47,128 bases of DNA. Source: Beijerinckiaceae bacterium. Its GTDB lineage: Bacteria > Pseudomonadota > Alphaproteobacteria > Rhizobiales > Beijerinckiaceae. The DNA lies in contig CANGFE010000011.1 in the NCBI GenBank assembly GCA_947453155.1, forward strand, positions 1 through 47,128. The letters are read 5' to 3'. The notes under the pieces were generated by a model. That model had not been told where the DNA came from. It saw nothing but the letters and a program-made list of their open reading frames with translations, and ran no database searches. The first letter of the stretch is position 1. Every line of letters begins with the position of its first letter. Positions 33,064 through 41,897 of this stretch are shown piece by piece. The translations under genes were made by a program, and so were the position numbers.

Positions 33064-34914
33064 TTACTTTTTCAAAAATTCGCGGCAGAGGCTCTCGATT
33101 TTGGCGGGTGCCTTTGCAATCTCATCGGCTTTGGCTGCCGGATATTTGCCGATCTCGTCACGGCAAGCGTCATAGCTTTCCTGGAAAGCGCGGCGTTCAG
33201 TTGAGGAAACCGAGACCACTTTTTGCAGACGCAATTCTTCGTAATTTTCAGCTGTCTCTTTTTCGATCCGCGCAGCGAGTTTGCCGCGGAATTCATTATG
33301 GCCTGAGGCATTCACCCAGCATGTGCTGCGTGTTTGCTCGGTGAAATTATCAAGCGCACCTTCAGGCGCGGTCACCGCACAGAGCTTCACCTGCTGGCTC
33401 ACAAGATCAGCAATCGGCATCAGCTGATCGCAGCCGAGCACCGATTGCGCCGAGAAAGGTGACGCAACAATGGCGACAATCTTTCCATCACGCTTGCGGA
33501 AAGGGCTGGCAAAGAAAGCTGCCTCGCGCGCTTGAATGGCAGCGCAGGCTTTGTCTTTCTTCACTTCATTTTCTTTGATCCATTCCGTTGCCAGATTGGT
33601 CCAGCCCCAAACAAGGCGCCCTGACGCATAAGGCGCATTGTTCACCGCGGCCCAAATGAGTGCGAGTGCGTCTTCACGGCGGTTTTGGCTCAATTCATAA
33701 ATGCCCAGTTCAACGCGGCAGGAGCGTTGAATGAGATCATTCTTTGTCTGGCGCAGAAGCGTGAAAGCGGCAAATTGTGCCTCTTGCGTGCGAATGGCGC
33801 TGCCGCACGGGCTATCCACCAATTTGGCTTCGTCTTCATCTAGGTCCTGCTTTTGCGGCGGCAGGAACGCGATTTCCTCTGGCTTACGTCCAGCCTTATA
33901 GGCGGCCACCAGATCGCGTTTGAAGGCCGCATAATCGGCGGCTTCGCCTTCGCGCTTCTTGGCGTCCTCGGCACGCTTGGCAGCTGCTTCGCGCGCCGCC
34001 TCGGCTTCGGCTTTCATTTGCTCGGCTTTGAGGCGCGCGGTTTCTTCAGCGCGGGCTTTATCTTCGGCTTCTTTGGCGCGGCGTGAGGCCGATTCATCTG
34101 CCAAAGTCGTCACGCTCACGCCTTTGGAGCGCAGAAATGTGCCGACGATCTCAATGCTCTTTTCCGTATTGTCGCGGATACAAGCCACATTGGCATTGCA
34201 GGCTTCGCGCGCCTTGTTGCGAGCTGCCAATTGTTTGGCAATGTCGCCCTTTGGATCCATCGGCTTGGCGCGTGTCCACAGGTCTGCATATTCGCGATCA
34301 TAGCGCGACAGATCATAGGAATTGCAGATCGCCAATTCGACAGGACGCTTGCCTTTCTCGCAAGAGAAGCTGGGCGTCACGACGCGCGTGCGATCACCGC
34401 CCGCGGCTTGTTGTTCGCGCCAACGATTGGCTGCATCGGTGCGCTGAAATGTGCCGATCTCGGGCTTGCGGCCTGCGAATGTATCGGTGATCGCAGTCTC
34501 AAGATCGATCTCAACAAAATTGCCGCGTGGATCAAGGCGGGCAAAGCCCTGTCGGCAGCGCGAGACATAGGTTGCGCCACCCGCGGCGGAGACCGTGCAT
34601 TCCACATCGGGGTTCAAATCACGTGCTGTGATTTGCATGCAGGTGTTTTGCAAATTCTGCAAACGCTGATCGCTGGGTGCAATGCCCTGCTGAATGAGGC
34701 GGTTGATGTCATTGCCACTGCGCTGCAAGCCGACGTTGAGGCAATAGCGTTCAACGGGCGTCAGCGACTGCCATTCCTTGCGTGCATTTTCTTGCGCGGC
34801 CGCCTGCATCACACCGCCGATAATATTGCCGAGCGGAATGGGCTGGGCTTGCACGCTCTGCGAAGAGGCGAGACCAAAGGCGAGAAGAGCCGCAAGAAAA
34901 GCAAAGGCGCGCAT
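33064..34914 (-). CDS. Exported 616-residue protein with LprI-like domain and coiled coil
   Basis: A signal peptide (MRAFAFLAALLAFGLASSQSVQAQ) marks export. Residues about 180-265 resemble the lysozyme-inhibitor LprI/DUF1311 family: PSFSCEKGKRPVELAICNSYDLSRYDREYADLWTRA with its Cys pair, and a second Cys pair CNANVACI. A strongly charged helix (about 275-345, Ala/Glu/Lys-rich) follows, then a Cys-containing C-terminal half that I do not recognise (PCGSAIRTQEAQFAAFTLL, KDKACAAIQARE, STCWVNASGHNEF). The overall protein is not a described family to my knowledge. It is the first gene of a pair with the membrane protein downstream. A role in the periplasm or cell envelope is likely; inhibition of lysozyme is only suggested by the one domain. 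Confidence 0.72.
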   Translation of the reverse strand: MRAFAFLAALLAFGLASSQSVQAQPIPLGNIIGGVMQAAAQENARKEWQSLTPVERYCLNVGLQRSGNDINRLIQQGIAPSDQRLQNLQNTCMQITARDLNPDVECTVSAAGGATYVSRCRQGFARLDPRGNFVEIDLETAITDTFAGRKPEIGTFQRTDAANRWREQQAAGGDRTRVVTPSFSCEKGKRPVELAICNSYDLSRYDREYADLWTRAKPMDPKGDIAKQLAARNKAREACNANVACIRDNTEKSIEIVGTFLRSKGVSVTTLADESASRRAKEAEDKARAEETARLKAEQMKAEAEAAREAAAKRAEDAKKREGEAADYAAFKRDLVAAYKAGRKPEEIAFLPPQKQDLDEDEAKLVDSPCGSAIRTQEAQFAAFTLLRQTKNDLIQRSCRVELGIYELSQNRREDALALIWAAVNNAPYASGRLVWGWTNLATEWIKENEVKKDKACAAIQAREAAFFASPFRKRDGKIVAIVASPFSAQSVLGCDQLMPIADLVSQQVKLCAVTAPEGALDNFTEQTRSTCWVNASGHNEFRGKLAARIEKETAENYEELRLQKVVSVSSTERRAFQESYDACRDEIGKYPAAKADEIAKAPAKIESLCREFLKK

Positions 34915-35156
34915 GGTGACCGCTCACATGTGTCGAATGATGAGCGGCACAATCCTCTATTCTCCAGTAAGGTCTAGTAAAATTTGCGCCCATTTTAGGT
35001 CTCAACCCAAGGCTTGGTGCGCTCTTTCTGGTGTGTCGATAAAGCTCAAAGCAGAACTCTTTCAGCGGCAAGGAGATGGCTTGAAGCGACGGTCCCGCGG
35101 GCGCTGATCACAATCTTGTTGCGCACGACACGCAGTGACAGGTGATTGAGAAACAC
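34915..35156. other. Intergenic region before the LprI-like gene
   Basis: No gene is supported here. It should hold the promoter of the exported 616-residue protein (- strand); an AT-rich patch at about 34955-35000 is a candidate. The open frames crossing it are antisense to flanking genes or to the tRNA. No sigma-EcfG match, hairpin terminator or repeat is seen. Confidence 0.4.
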
Positions 35157-35232
35157 TGGTGCCGCTTGAGGGATTCGAACCCCCGACCCCCTCATTACGA
35201 ATGAGGTGCTCTACCAGCTGAGCTAAAGCGGC
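35157..35232 (-). tRNA. tRNA-Thr (anticodon CGT)
   Basis: Read on the - strand: acceptor GCCGCTT / AAGCGGC, D arm with AGCTCAGCTGGTAGAGC, anticodon arm CCTCA/TGAGG around TTCGTAA (anticodon CGT, reading ACG), T loop TTCGAAT, and encoded CCA. Confidence 0.96.
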
Positions 35233-35317
35233 ATCTTTTCGGCTTGGGACGTATCCCTCGCGAAGCCCCGTCCTCATAGCGAAGGGGCTTTCGCTTGGCA
35301 AGGCGGGCCTCCCCCTT

Positions 35318-36805
35318 TCAGGAGAAACGCCGCTCCGTCTCGTCTTTCTCATCCGCCCCGGGGCCGGGGTCATCCGGGACTGCGGGCATGGGGTAAAGAG
35401 CTTGGCTGGCCAAGGGCTTGGGGCGTGGCGGCACAGGCGCATCCGCGCTTGCGGGTTCGGCCTCTGCGGTGATCACCGGCAGGCCTTCCAGCGCGATATT
35501 CTCAACCGCACCTGTCAAACGTTCCTGCGGCACATCCCAGCGAAAGGCGTCGAGCTTGCCTGTTACGGGCGAGGCGGGCTCCCACCGGTCCGATATCATC
35601 CCATCGGCGATCCAGGCGGCATCGCGCGGCGCACGTGCAGCGCGTGCCAGCCATTCACGCACTGGCCCGCTTTGCGCGCCATGTTCCATTTGTTCGAGAT
35701 CCGCCATCAGCAGGCAGAGCCGCCGCGAGGGCCGCTCTTCTGTGATGAGCAGCGGCCCGAGTGCGGCGCGTGCTTTGTCGAAATGGCGTGCATCCATGGC
35801 CGCGCGCGCCAAGGCCAGCGCGCTTTCGGCATCTTGTGGCATGAGATCGGCCAGGCGTTGCGCGCGCTCATAGCGCTCTTGCGCGGCATCGCCTGCGCGC
35901 AAATGCACATAAGTCTCGGCAAGTTCGGGATGCGGTGTGATGCGCCAGACAGATTCGACGAGGCGCGAGGCCTTGCGCAGATCACCGCGTCGCGCCAGCA
36001 ATTGCGCAGCGAGAATATGGGCCGGCACAAGAGAGGGCGCCAGTTTCGCCGCTTCCCGCGCATCGCGCAAAGCTTGATCGGGGTGGCTGTCGGCCTGATC
36101 GCGTGCTTGTGCTGTCAAGAGAACAGCGCGCTGCCGCTCTGCCGCATCGCTTTCGGTGAGTTTGTGTTTGCGATTGGCTTCGACAATGTCGAGAGCGGGC
36201 GCCCATTCGGCGCGGCGCACATGCCAATCGAGCAAAGCCTCGCCCGCCCAGGTGAGTGGTGCGATGGCTTGCGCCTGCGCGGCATAGAGATGGGCGCTGT
36301 CGGCATCACCACGCCGCAAAGCTTCGGCGTGAAGACCGCGCAGGCCGAGCAGCCTCGTCTGCGGATCTTCTACCATTTGCGCGAAAGTTTTTTCAGACAG
36401 TGCGCGATCACCTTCGAGCTGCGCCGTTTGCGCGCGCAGAAGCAAGGTCAGCGGATCTTGCCCGATCAGCTTTTCAGCCTCGCGCGTTGCGCGCGCTGCA
36501 TAGCGCATGTCGCCAGCGGCGGCGGCAATCATGCCGCGCGTCAATGCTTGATAGCCCTTGTTGCGACGGCGCACACGCGTTGTGAGTGCAATGAAAGAGG
36601 GTAGGCGCAGGACAAAGCGAAGGATTGACCAGAGAATGAGAAAGGCAATGCAGGTGGCCAAAACAGCCGCTATGCCCACCAGCACAGACGTTTCTATCTG
36701 ATAGCCTTGCCACGTGATGCTGATCTCGCCGGGACGATCGGCCAGCCATGACAGGCCAACCGCGACGGCTGCGAGAAGGGCGAGAAAGAGAATGAGGCGG
36801 AGCAT
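35318..36805 (-). CDS. hemY: HemY-family membrane protein with TPR repeats
   Basis: A 495-residue protein. Two N-terminal helices (MLRLILFLALLAAVAVGLSWL and VGIAAVLATCIAFLILWSIL) flank GEISITWQGYQIETS, the HemY_N signature, and TPR-like helical repeats fill about 90-400 (QALTRGMIAAAAGDMRYAARATREAEK, AHILAAQLLARRGDLRKASRLVE). A Pro-rich tail ends it. This is the porphyrin-pathway-associated HemY of proteobacteria, not the Gram-positive oxidase of that name; its biochemical role is unsettled. It follows a COG4223 protein gene by 4 bp, the usual arrangement, although hemC and hemD, often upstream, are absent here. Confidence 0.92.
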   Translation of the reverse strand: MLRLILFLALLAAVAVGLSWLADRPGEISITWQGYQIETSVLVGIAAVLATCIAFLILWSILRFVLRLPSFIALTTRVRRRNKGYQALTRGMIAAAAGDMRYAARATREAEKLIGQDPLTLLLRAQTAQLEGDRALSEKTFAQMVEDPQTRLLGLRGLHAEALRRGDADSAHLYAAQAQAIAPLTWAGEALLDWHVRRAEWAPALDIVEANRKHKLTESDAAERQRAVLLTAQARDQADSHPDQALRDAREAAKLAPSLVPAHILAAQLLARRGDLRKASRLVESVWRITPHPELAETYVHLRAGDAAQERYERAQRLADLMPQDAESALALARAAMDARHFDKARAALGPLLITEERPSRRLCLLMADLEQMEHGAQSGPVREWLARAARAPRDAAWIADGMISDRWEPASPVTGKLDAFRWDVPQERLTGAVENIALEGLPVITAEAEPASADAPVPPRPKPLASQALYPMPAVPDDPGPGADEKDETERRFS

Positions 36806-36809
36806 CCGC

Positions 36810-37898
36810 TTATTTCTCCGCGATCATGTTGATCGCTTGCGCGATGATGTTGCGCGCCGCAGCATCTGCTTGCGCACGGGCTTTGGCCTGCGTCGCCCAT
36901 GCGCGTGCAACTTCTTGCACGGGCGCAGGCAGCTTTTCAAAAAGTGTGACGGCGGCCTCAATCTCCTGACGTTGCAGATGCGCTTCCATGCGCGAGATGA
37001 GCGCGGGCGCATTATTTTGTGTGCTGTCGCCTGCGGGGCGGATGCGCACCAGGCTTGCAGCCGAGCGGCTCAGGCGATCCATGAAATCCTCGTCCTCTTG
37101 CGCAGGATGCGCGACACGCAACATGGCTGATGTGAGAGACGAGAAATCTTGCGCCAATTTTTGTGCGATGGGCGCGCCTTGTGCGAGTGGCTTCAAGGCG
37201 TCGAGACTTTTGGTGTCAGCGCCGATTTTTTCCAGTGCCGCCATCTCGCGGGCAAAAGCCTCGCCGCGTTGCAGCTTTTGCTGCAAGCTTGTCGCGACAA
37301 CAGCCATGGCGGGGCCGTTATGGGTTGAGGCTGCTGCCGTCTTCGCAACAGATGCGACATCGCTTTCGATTTTGTTCAACCGCGCATCGTCATTGGGCGC
37401 AACTGGGCGCTGTTCCAAGGCGCTGATGCGTTTCTCTACCGAGGAGAGATCGGCTGGCTCAGAACCTTGCGCAACAGGTTTGCGCAAAGCCTCTTCAGCC
37501 AATTGCGCAGCGCGTGCGGCTTCGGCTGCAATGCGATCAGCTTTTGTGTCGACTGAAGCCAGGCGTGCGGCCAGCGGCGCTGTGTCGGGAATATTGGGCG
37601 CAGGCTTGTTTTCAAGCGCGCCCACGCGGCGCTCTAAACGATCAAGCCGTTGCGCGAGGGCAGCGGATGCTTCGCTGCTGGTGGCAGTGTCGCGCGTGTT
37701 AAATGCAAACCACAGGCTTGTTCCTGCTCCCGCGAGGGCGAGCAGAGAAATAGCCAGCGAAATTCCGCTGCCGCGCGGGCGTGCGGGTTTGGCATCGGCC
37801 GTCTCATTGGCTTGCGCTTCAATGATTGGCGGTTCGCGGCGGCGCCCGCGGTTGGACGCAGTCTCTTCCGCGCCCGCCCTGTCGCTGTCTTCGCTCAT
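36810..37898 (-). CDS. COG4223/mitofilin-like membrane protein
   Basis: A 362-residue protein. A charged cytoplasmic N-terminus (SEDSDRAGAEETASNRGRRREPP) precedes one transmembrane helix (ISLAISLLALAGAGTSLWFAF), a long coiled coil (about 75-200, LAQRLDRLERRVGALENK ... VEKRISALEQRP) and a helical C-terminal domain (EKLPAPVQEVARAWATQAKARAQADAAARNII). This layout matches the alphaproteobacterial homologues of mitofilin/Mic60, which shape membranes, and which sit next to hemY. The ATG at 37898 with GGCGGAG upstream is preferred over a GTG at 37919. Confidence 0.88.
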   Translation of the reverse strand: MSEDSDRAGAEETASNRGRRREPPIIEAQANETADAKPARPRGSGISLAISLLALAGAGTSLWFAFNTRDTATSSEASAALAQRLDRLERRVGALENKPAPNIPDTAPLAARLASVDTKADRIAAEAARAAQLAEEALRKPVAQGSEPADLSSVEKRISALEQRPVAPNDDARLNKIESDVASVAKTAAASTHNGPAMAVVATSLQQKLQRGEAFAREMAALEKIGADTKSLDALKPLAQGAPIAQKLAQDFSSLTSAMLRVAHPAQEDEDFMDRLSRSAASLVRIRPAGDSTQNNAPALISRMEAHLQRQEIEAAVTLFEKLPAPVQEVARAWATQAKARAQADAAARNIIAQAINMIAEK

Positions 37899-37994
37899 CT
37901 CGACTCCGCCGCCCCTCACGCTTGCAAATCGCGCTGACAGTCTAGGCGATCAGCACCCCTTTTGGGAATCGCCTGCGGCTCTGCTTGGTTCCCT

Positions 37995-38870
37995 TTAAGC
38001 GCGGGCCGTGATGGCCTGGGCCAGAGCCAGCGTGCGCTTGGCCATTTCGGCATGGAGCAGTTCAACCATTTTGCCCTCAAGCGAAATGGCGCCCTTACCC
38101 TTGTTCTCGGGCAAGTTGAAAGCGGCGATCACTTTGGTCGCCCATTCCACTTCGGCTGCGGGCGGGGCGAAAATCTCGTTGGCGACTGGAATCTGGTTGG
38201 GATGGATCACGGTTTTGCCGTCCATGCCCAGATCACGGCCCTGTTCACATTCCGCGCGCAGGCCCTCCAGATCAGCGAGCTGGTTATAGACGCCGTCCAA
38301 TAGGTCGATGCCATAGGCACGCGCCGCCAAGACGCATTGGGAGAGCCAGGCCAGCATGGGAGCGCGGCCAGGCACCATGCGGGCGCGGGTTTCCTTGGCA
38401 ATATCATTCGTGCCCATGATGAAGACCGCCAGCCGCGAGGCGGGGTCAGCGGCGGTGCGGGCAATGGCATCGACATTGAGAATGCCGGCGGGTGTCTCGA
38501 TCATCGCCCAGATGCGGGTATGGGCGGGGGCGCCCGCCTCATTCAGCGCATGGGCAGCCAGCGTAATGTCGCCGGGGTGCGAAACTTTCGGCAGAAGAAT
38601 CGCGTCCGGCCCCACGGCGGCTGCGGCCACCAAATCGGCCTTGCCCCAATCGGTCTCCAGCCCATTGGTGCGAATGACGACTTCGCGGGTGCCAAAACCG
38701 CCTTCCTTCACAGCCCCGCAGACCTGCGCGCGGGCGAGCTCTTTCTGCTCGGGGGCGACCGAATCCTCCAGATCGAGGAGAATCGCATCCGCGGGCAGGG
38801 TGCGGGCCTTTTCCAGCGCGCGCGCGTTGGAGCCGGGCATATAGAGGGCGCTGCGGCGAGGACGGATCAT
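37995..38870 (-). CDS. HpcH/HpaI-family CoA ester lyase (CitE/malyl-CoA-lyase-like)
   Basis: A 291-residue TIM-barrel enzyme. The start RPRRSALYMPGSNARALEKARTLPADAILLDLEDSVAPEQK is the CitE-like opening with the Mg-binding Asp/Glu; IWAMIETPAGILNV, FIMGTNDIAKET and DGKTVIHPNQIPVANEIF follow in family order. It cleaves or forms a 3-hydroxyacyl-CoA such as malyl-, methylmalyl- or citramalyl-CoA; the substrate is not settled. The ATG at 38870 with GGAGG 8 bp upstream is preferred over in-frame starts at 38894 and 38996, since the extension has no similarity. Confidence 0.9.
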   Translation of the reverse strand: MIRPRRSALYMPGSNARALEKARTLPADAILLDLEDSVAPEQKELARAQVCGAVKEGGFGTREVVIRTNGLETDWGKADLVAAAAVGPDAILLPKVSHPGDITLAAHALNEAGAPAHTRIWAMIETPAGILNVDAIARTAADPASRLAVFIMGTNDIAKETRARMVPGRAPMLAWLSQCVLAARAYGIDLLDGVYNQLADLEGLRAECEQGRDLGMDGKTVIHPNQIPVANEIFAPPAAEVEWATKVIAAFNLPENKGKGAISLEGKMVELLHAEMAKRTLALAQAITARA

Positions 38871-39028
38871 GGCGGGGGCCTCCGAAGGTGTCATTGCGGT
38901 GCACCATAAACGGGGACAGTTTGTCTGACCATGCGTCCTTGGTCCGGTGTTGCCTCGACCTTGGGCTCTCCGAGGTTTACGACAGCGCCAGTCCAAATCT
39001 TTGATTCTGGCAAGAAAGCCCTGCGACC

Positions 39029-39739
39029 ATGACCAGCGCGACCCAGAAAAGCCATCCCTTCCCGACCCCTTTGGTCGAGGGTTACGAGGCCTTTGTCTCC
39101 GGCCGTTTTTCTAGCGAACAGGCGCGCTATCGCGAATTGGCGGAGCGGGGCCAGAAGCCGCGCATTATGATGATCGGTTGCTGCGATTCACGTGTCGCAC
39201 CGGAGGTCATTTTCGATGCCGGTCCGGGCGAGATTTTTGTCGTGCGCAATGTTGCCAATCTCGTACCGCCCTATGCGCCTGATGATGATTATCACGGCAC
39301 ATCAGCGGCGCTTGAATTTGGCGTCATGGCTTTGCGCGTCGAGCACATTGTGGTCATGGGCCATGCGCAATGTGGCGGTGTGCGCGCCTTTGCCGAATTT
39401 CAAGCCGATCCGTTTCACGCACCTTTGTCGCCGGGTGATTTTATCGGCAGCTGGATTCGTCTGATGGGTCCATCAGCTGAGAAATTGGGTCCCGCGCCTG
39501 TGCCCGCAGGCCCCGAATATCTTGAGCAGCTCGCGCTCGAATCGATCAAGCAAAGCATGGCCAATCTGCGCACCTTCCCCTGCATTCGCACATTGGAAGA
39601 GCGTGGCAAGCTGAAAGTGCATGGCGCTTATTTCGGTGTCATGGATGGACGCTTGCTGGTCTATGATGGCGAAGCGGACGGTTTTGTGCCGATTGCCAAA
39701 GAGCTGCATGCCGCAGCGCTTTCGACGCCGCGCTTTTAA
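39029..39739 (+). CDS. Beta-class carbonic anhydrase
   Basis: A 236-residue beta carbonic anhydrase, interconverting CO2 and bicarbonate in the cytoplasm. Zinc ligands are C52 in GCCDSRV, H112 and C115 in MGHAQCGG; the Asp/Arg dyad is D53-x-R55. Family blocks IFVVRNVANLVPPY and TSAALEFGVMALRVEHIVV are present. It is divergent from the CoA-lyase gene, and no regulator is next to it. Confidence 0.96.
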   Translation: MTSATQKSHPFPTPLVEGYEAFVSGRFSSEQARYRELAERGQKPRIMMIGCCDSRVAPEVIFDAGPGEIFVVRNVANLVPPYAPDDDYHGTSAALEFGVMALRVEHIVVMGHAQCGGVRAFAEFQADPFHAPLSPGDFIGSWIRLMGPSAEKLGPAPVPAGPEYLEQLALESIKQSMANLRTFPCIRTLEERGKLKVHGAYFGVMDGRLLVYDGEADGFVPIAKELHAAALSTPRF

Positions 39740-39742
39740 ATC

Positions 39743-40213
39743 TCACGCTGCTTTTGATTTCTCGCGAACAGGCGGCGTGAAGGCGCGGATGAGTGCGATG
39801 AGTTCCGGCTCGCGCACAAGCCCGGCCGCTTCGTCCAGAGGAAACCAATGCGTGACGCGTTGCTCGCGTTCGGGCCAGCTTTTGAGCTGTTTTTCTACTT
39901 GTAGCGGAAAGACATCGACGCGACAGAGCTGGGCAGCACCATCGCGCATATTTTTCACATAGTGAAAATGGCCAATCGGATCTTTGAGGATTTTGCCGAG
40001 CAGGCCTGCTTCTTCCTTAGCTTCTTGTGCAGCAGCGGCATGGGGCTTTCGCCCTTTCATCGGCCAGCCCTTGGGGATCACCCAGCGCTTTGTTTCGCGC
40101 GAGGAGATCAGCAAAATCTCGAGGCCCTTTTTACCGCGCCGCCATGGCAAGGCGGCAATTTGGCTGCGGGGTTCTGTGGGCTGCGGCGAGGGCGCTTCGT
40201 TGAGCGGCTGCAA
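39743..40213 (-). CDS. NUDIX hydrolase
   Basis: A 156-residue NUDIX protein. The box is GRKPHAAAAQEAKEEAGLLG, with Gln in place of the first Arg of REUxEE; the acidic EAKEEAG metal ligands are kept. The preceding WVIPKGWPMKG resembles the diphosphoinositol-polyphosphate and nucleotide-hydrolase subfamilies. It starts with TTG at 40213, with GGGGAG 11 bp upstream and no in-frame ATG before the box. It converges on the carbonic anhydrase gene, 3 bp apart, and follows the secreted GyrI-like gene by 22 bp. Confidence 0.87.
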   Translation of the reverse strand: MQPLNEAPSPQPTEPRSQIAALPWRRGKKGLEILLISSRETKRWVIPKGWPMKGRKPHAAAAQEAKEEAGLLGKILKDPIGHFHYVKNMRDGAAQLCRVDVFPLQVEKQLKSWPEREQRVTHWFPLDEAAGLVREPELIALIRAFTPPVREKSKAA

Positions 40214-40235
40214 TTCTTGTCGTGACTCCCCGAGG

Positions 40236-40814
40236 CTATTTCACGAAGACATAAATATCGACTTGCAAGGATGTGTCATCCGCCGACGTCACGTCATTGA
40301 GATATTGCTCAATGAACATGGGTTTGGCTTCAATGCCTTTTTCATCCAGATAGGCGGTGATCGCCTCATAGGTGGAATCAATGTCATCGTAAGCGCTGCG
40401 ATGTTCGAATTTCATCGTCTTGCCGGTCGGTGTTTCGCCGAGCTTGATGGGCGCCGGGAAAGACGGGGTCGCGGCGGGCGCGGCCTCCAGCGGGATCATC
40501 GCCTGGAATTTGAAACCCTGATCATCCGTATCGACAAAGACCGCGAGCGGGCGACCGCTCGGCTTCAGGTTGGCGCGGTCCATGGCGGTGCGCAGATCGG
40601 CAAAGGCTTTGTTGAGTTTGGCAAAGCCCTCTTCCCATTCAGCCGAGCCAGCCAGCACCAGAGCGGGCCGTGCGGTCAGTTCAATTGCCTGTCCGGTGGA
40701 GGCATCGCCGACCGAGCGGCCGTCATTGACCTGCGCAAAAGCGGGGGCCGTCAGCGCCATCATCAAACCGACACAGGCGGCGCGGGCGAGGGAAGAAAGG
40801 GTGAGAAGGGGCAT
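40236..40814 (-). CDS. Exported GyrI-like (effector-binding fold) protein
   Basis: A 192-residue protein with a signal peptide (LARAACVGLMMALTAPAFAQ). Residues about 85-192 fit the GyrI/AraC effector-binding fold: RPLAVFVDTDDQGFKFQAMIPLE, PIKLGETPTGKTMKFEHRSAYDDIDSTYEAITAYLDEKGI and a closing acidic strand DTSLQVDIYVFVK. This small-molecule-binding domain usually sits in regulators; an exported stand-alone copy implies periplasmic ligand binding (inference). The ligand is unknown. Confidence 0.78.
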   Translation of the reverse strand: MPLLTLSSLARAACVGLMMALTAPAFAQVNDGRSVGDASTGQAIELTARPALVLAGSAEWEEGFAKLNKAFADLRTAMDRANLKPSGRPLAVFVDTDDQGFKFQAMIPLEAAPAATPSFPAPIKLGETPTGKTMKFEHRSAYDDIDSTYEAITAYLDEKGIEAKPMFIEQYLNDVTSADDTSLQVDIYVFVK

Positions 40815-41037
40815 GGGTCCGGCTCCAGATCCGGCAAATCACTTTGATCAATCTCCATATGAGGCGAAGAGGCCCCGCCTGCCAAGGAGATAAAACCATT
40901 TGGAACGGTTTCGTGACGTGCATTGGCATTTCAGTAACGCTTGAGATGGCGTGGCGGTTCACCCCTACCGTTGCGTCTCTGGCCGTGATCGCAATTTGCG
41001 CCTATAAGCGCGTCAATCTGACAATCCTCGAGGCAAG

Positions 41038-41886
41038 ATGAGCGCGCTCGCAGGCCGGCCCTTTTTCAAGATGAATGGGCTCGGCAATGAAATCATCGTT
41101 CTGGATCTGCGTGGCACGGCGCTTGTCGTGACGCCCGAAGAGGCGCGTGCGATTCACCGCGCGCCGCGCCTCGCCTATGACCAGCTCATGGTGCTGCATG
41201 ATCCGGTCAGCCCCGGCACGGAAGCTTTCGTGCGCATTCTCAATAATGACGGCAGCGAGTCGGGTGCTTGCGGCAATGGCACGCGCTGCGTGGCTTGGGT
41301 GCTGATGCAAAATGATCCGCGCGCGGTGATTTTTGTCGAGACCATCCGCGGAAAACTCGAATGCCGCCGCGAAGGTGTTTGGGATTTCACCGTCGATATG
41401 GGCGCGCCCTTGTTGGAGGCGTCTCAAATCCCGCTGTCCGACACGCAAGCCGATACGCGCAAGGTCACGCTGGATTTCGACATGCCGGCTTTGGCTCAAT
41501 TTTCGGCTGTGAACATGGGCAACCCCCATGCGATCTTCTTTGTCGATGACGTGCAGGCCCATGCGCTGGACGTGAATGGCGTGCGGCTCGAGCATCATCC
41601 GATGTTTCCCGAGCGCGCCAATATTTCACTCGCGAATGTGATGTCGCGCGATCATGTGATGTTGAAAGTCTGGGAGCGCGGTGTGGGGCTCACACAGGCC
41701 TGCGGCTCGGCCGCTTGCGCCACAGCGGTCGCGGCTGCGCGTCTGGGTCTGACAGAACGCAAGGTCAGGATCACTCTGCCGGGCGGCGATCTTTTCATTG
41801 ATTGGCGCCAAGTCGATAATCATGTGTTGATGCGTGGTCCTGTTGAACTAGAATTCCAGGATCATTTCGCAGCTTCGATTTTCTGA
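41038..41886 (+). CDS. dapF: Diaminopimelate epimerase
   Basis: A 282-residue DapF converting LL- to meso-diaminopimelate for lysine and peptidoglycan. The two catalytic Cys are C78 in SGACGNGTRC and C222 in TQACGSAAC; the start FFKMNGLGNEIIVLDLR and the VNMGNPHAIFF block are standard. GAGGCAAG lies directly before the ATG. mtaB follows after 11 bp, a common alphaproteobacterial pair that often leads into ftsY, which here is 3.2 kb further on. Confidence 0.97.
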   Translation: MSALAGRPFFKMNGLGNEIIVLDLRGTALVVTPEEARAIHRAPRLAYDQLMVLHDPVSPGTEAFVRILNNDGSESGACGNGTRCVAWVLMQNDPRAVIFVETIRGKLECRREGVWDFTVDMGAPLLEASQIPLSDTQADTRKVTLDFDMPALAQFSAVNMGNPHAIFFVDDVQAHALDVNGVRLEHHPMFPERANISLANVMSRDHVMLKVWERGVGLTQACGSAACATAVAAARLGLTERKVRITLPGGDLFIDWRQVDNHVLMRGPVELEFQDHFAASIF

Positions 41887-41897
41887 AAGCCGCAAGC

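Noticed and set aside
34231..34977. 248-codon frame antisense to the LprI-like gene
   Set aside because: No ribosome-binding site or domain; the opposite strand encodes a signal peptide and Cys modules.
35062..35442. 126-codon frame on the - strand
   Set aside because: It reads through tRNA-Thr; AQLVEHLIRNEGVGGSNPSSG is the standard translated-tRNA artefact.
40905..40935. GGAAC upstream of dapF as a stress promoter
   Set aside because: Neither N16 nor N17 is followed by CGTT or a near match.
40844..41041. 65-codon frame before dapF
   Set aside because: Weak start, no family features, and it runs into the dapF ribosome-binding site.
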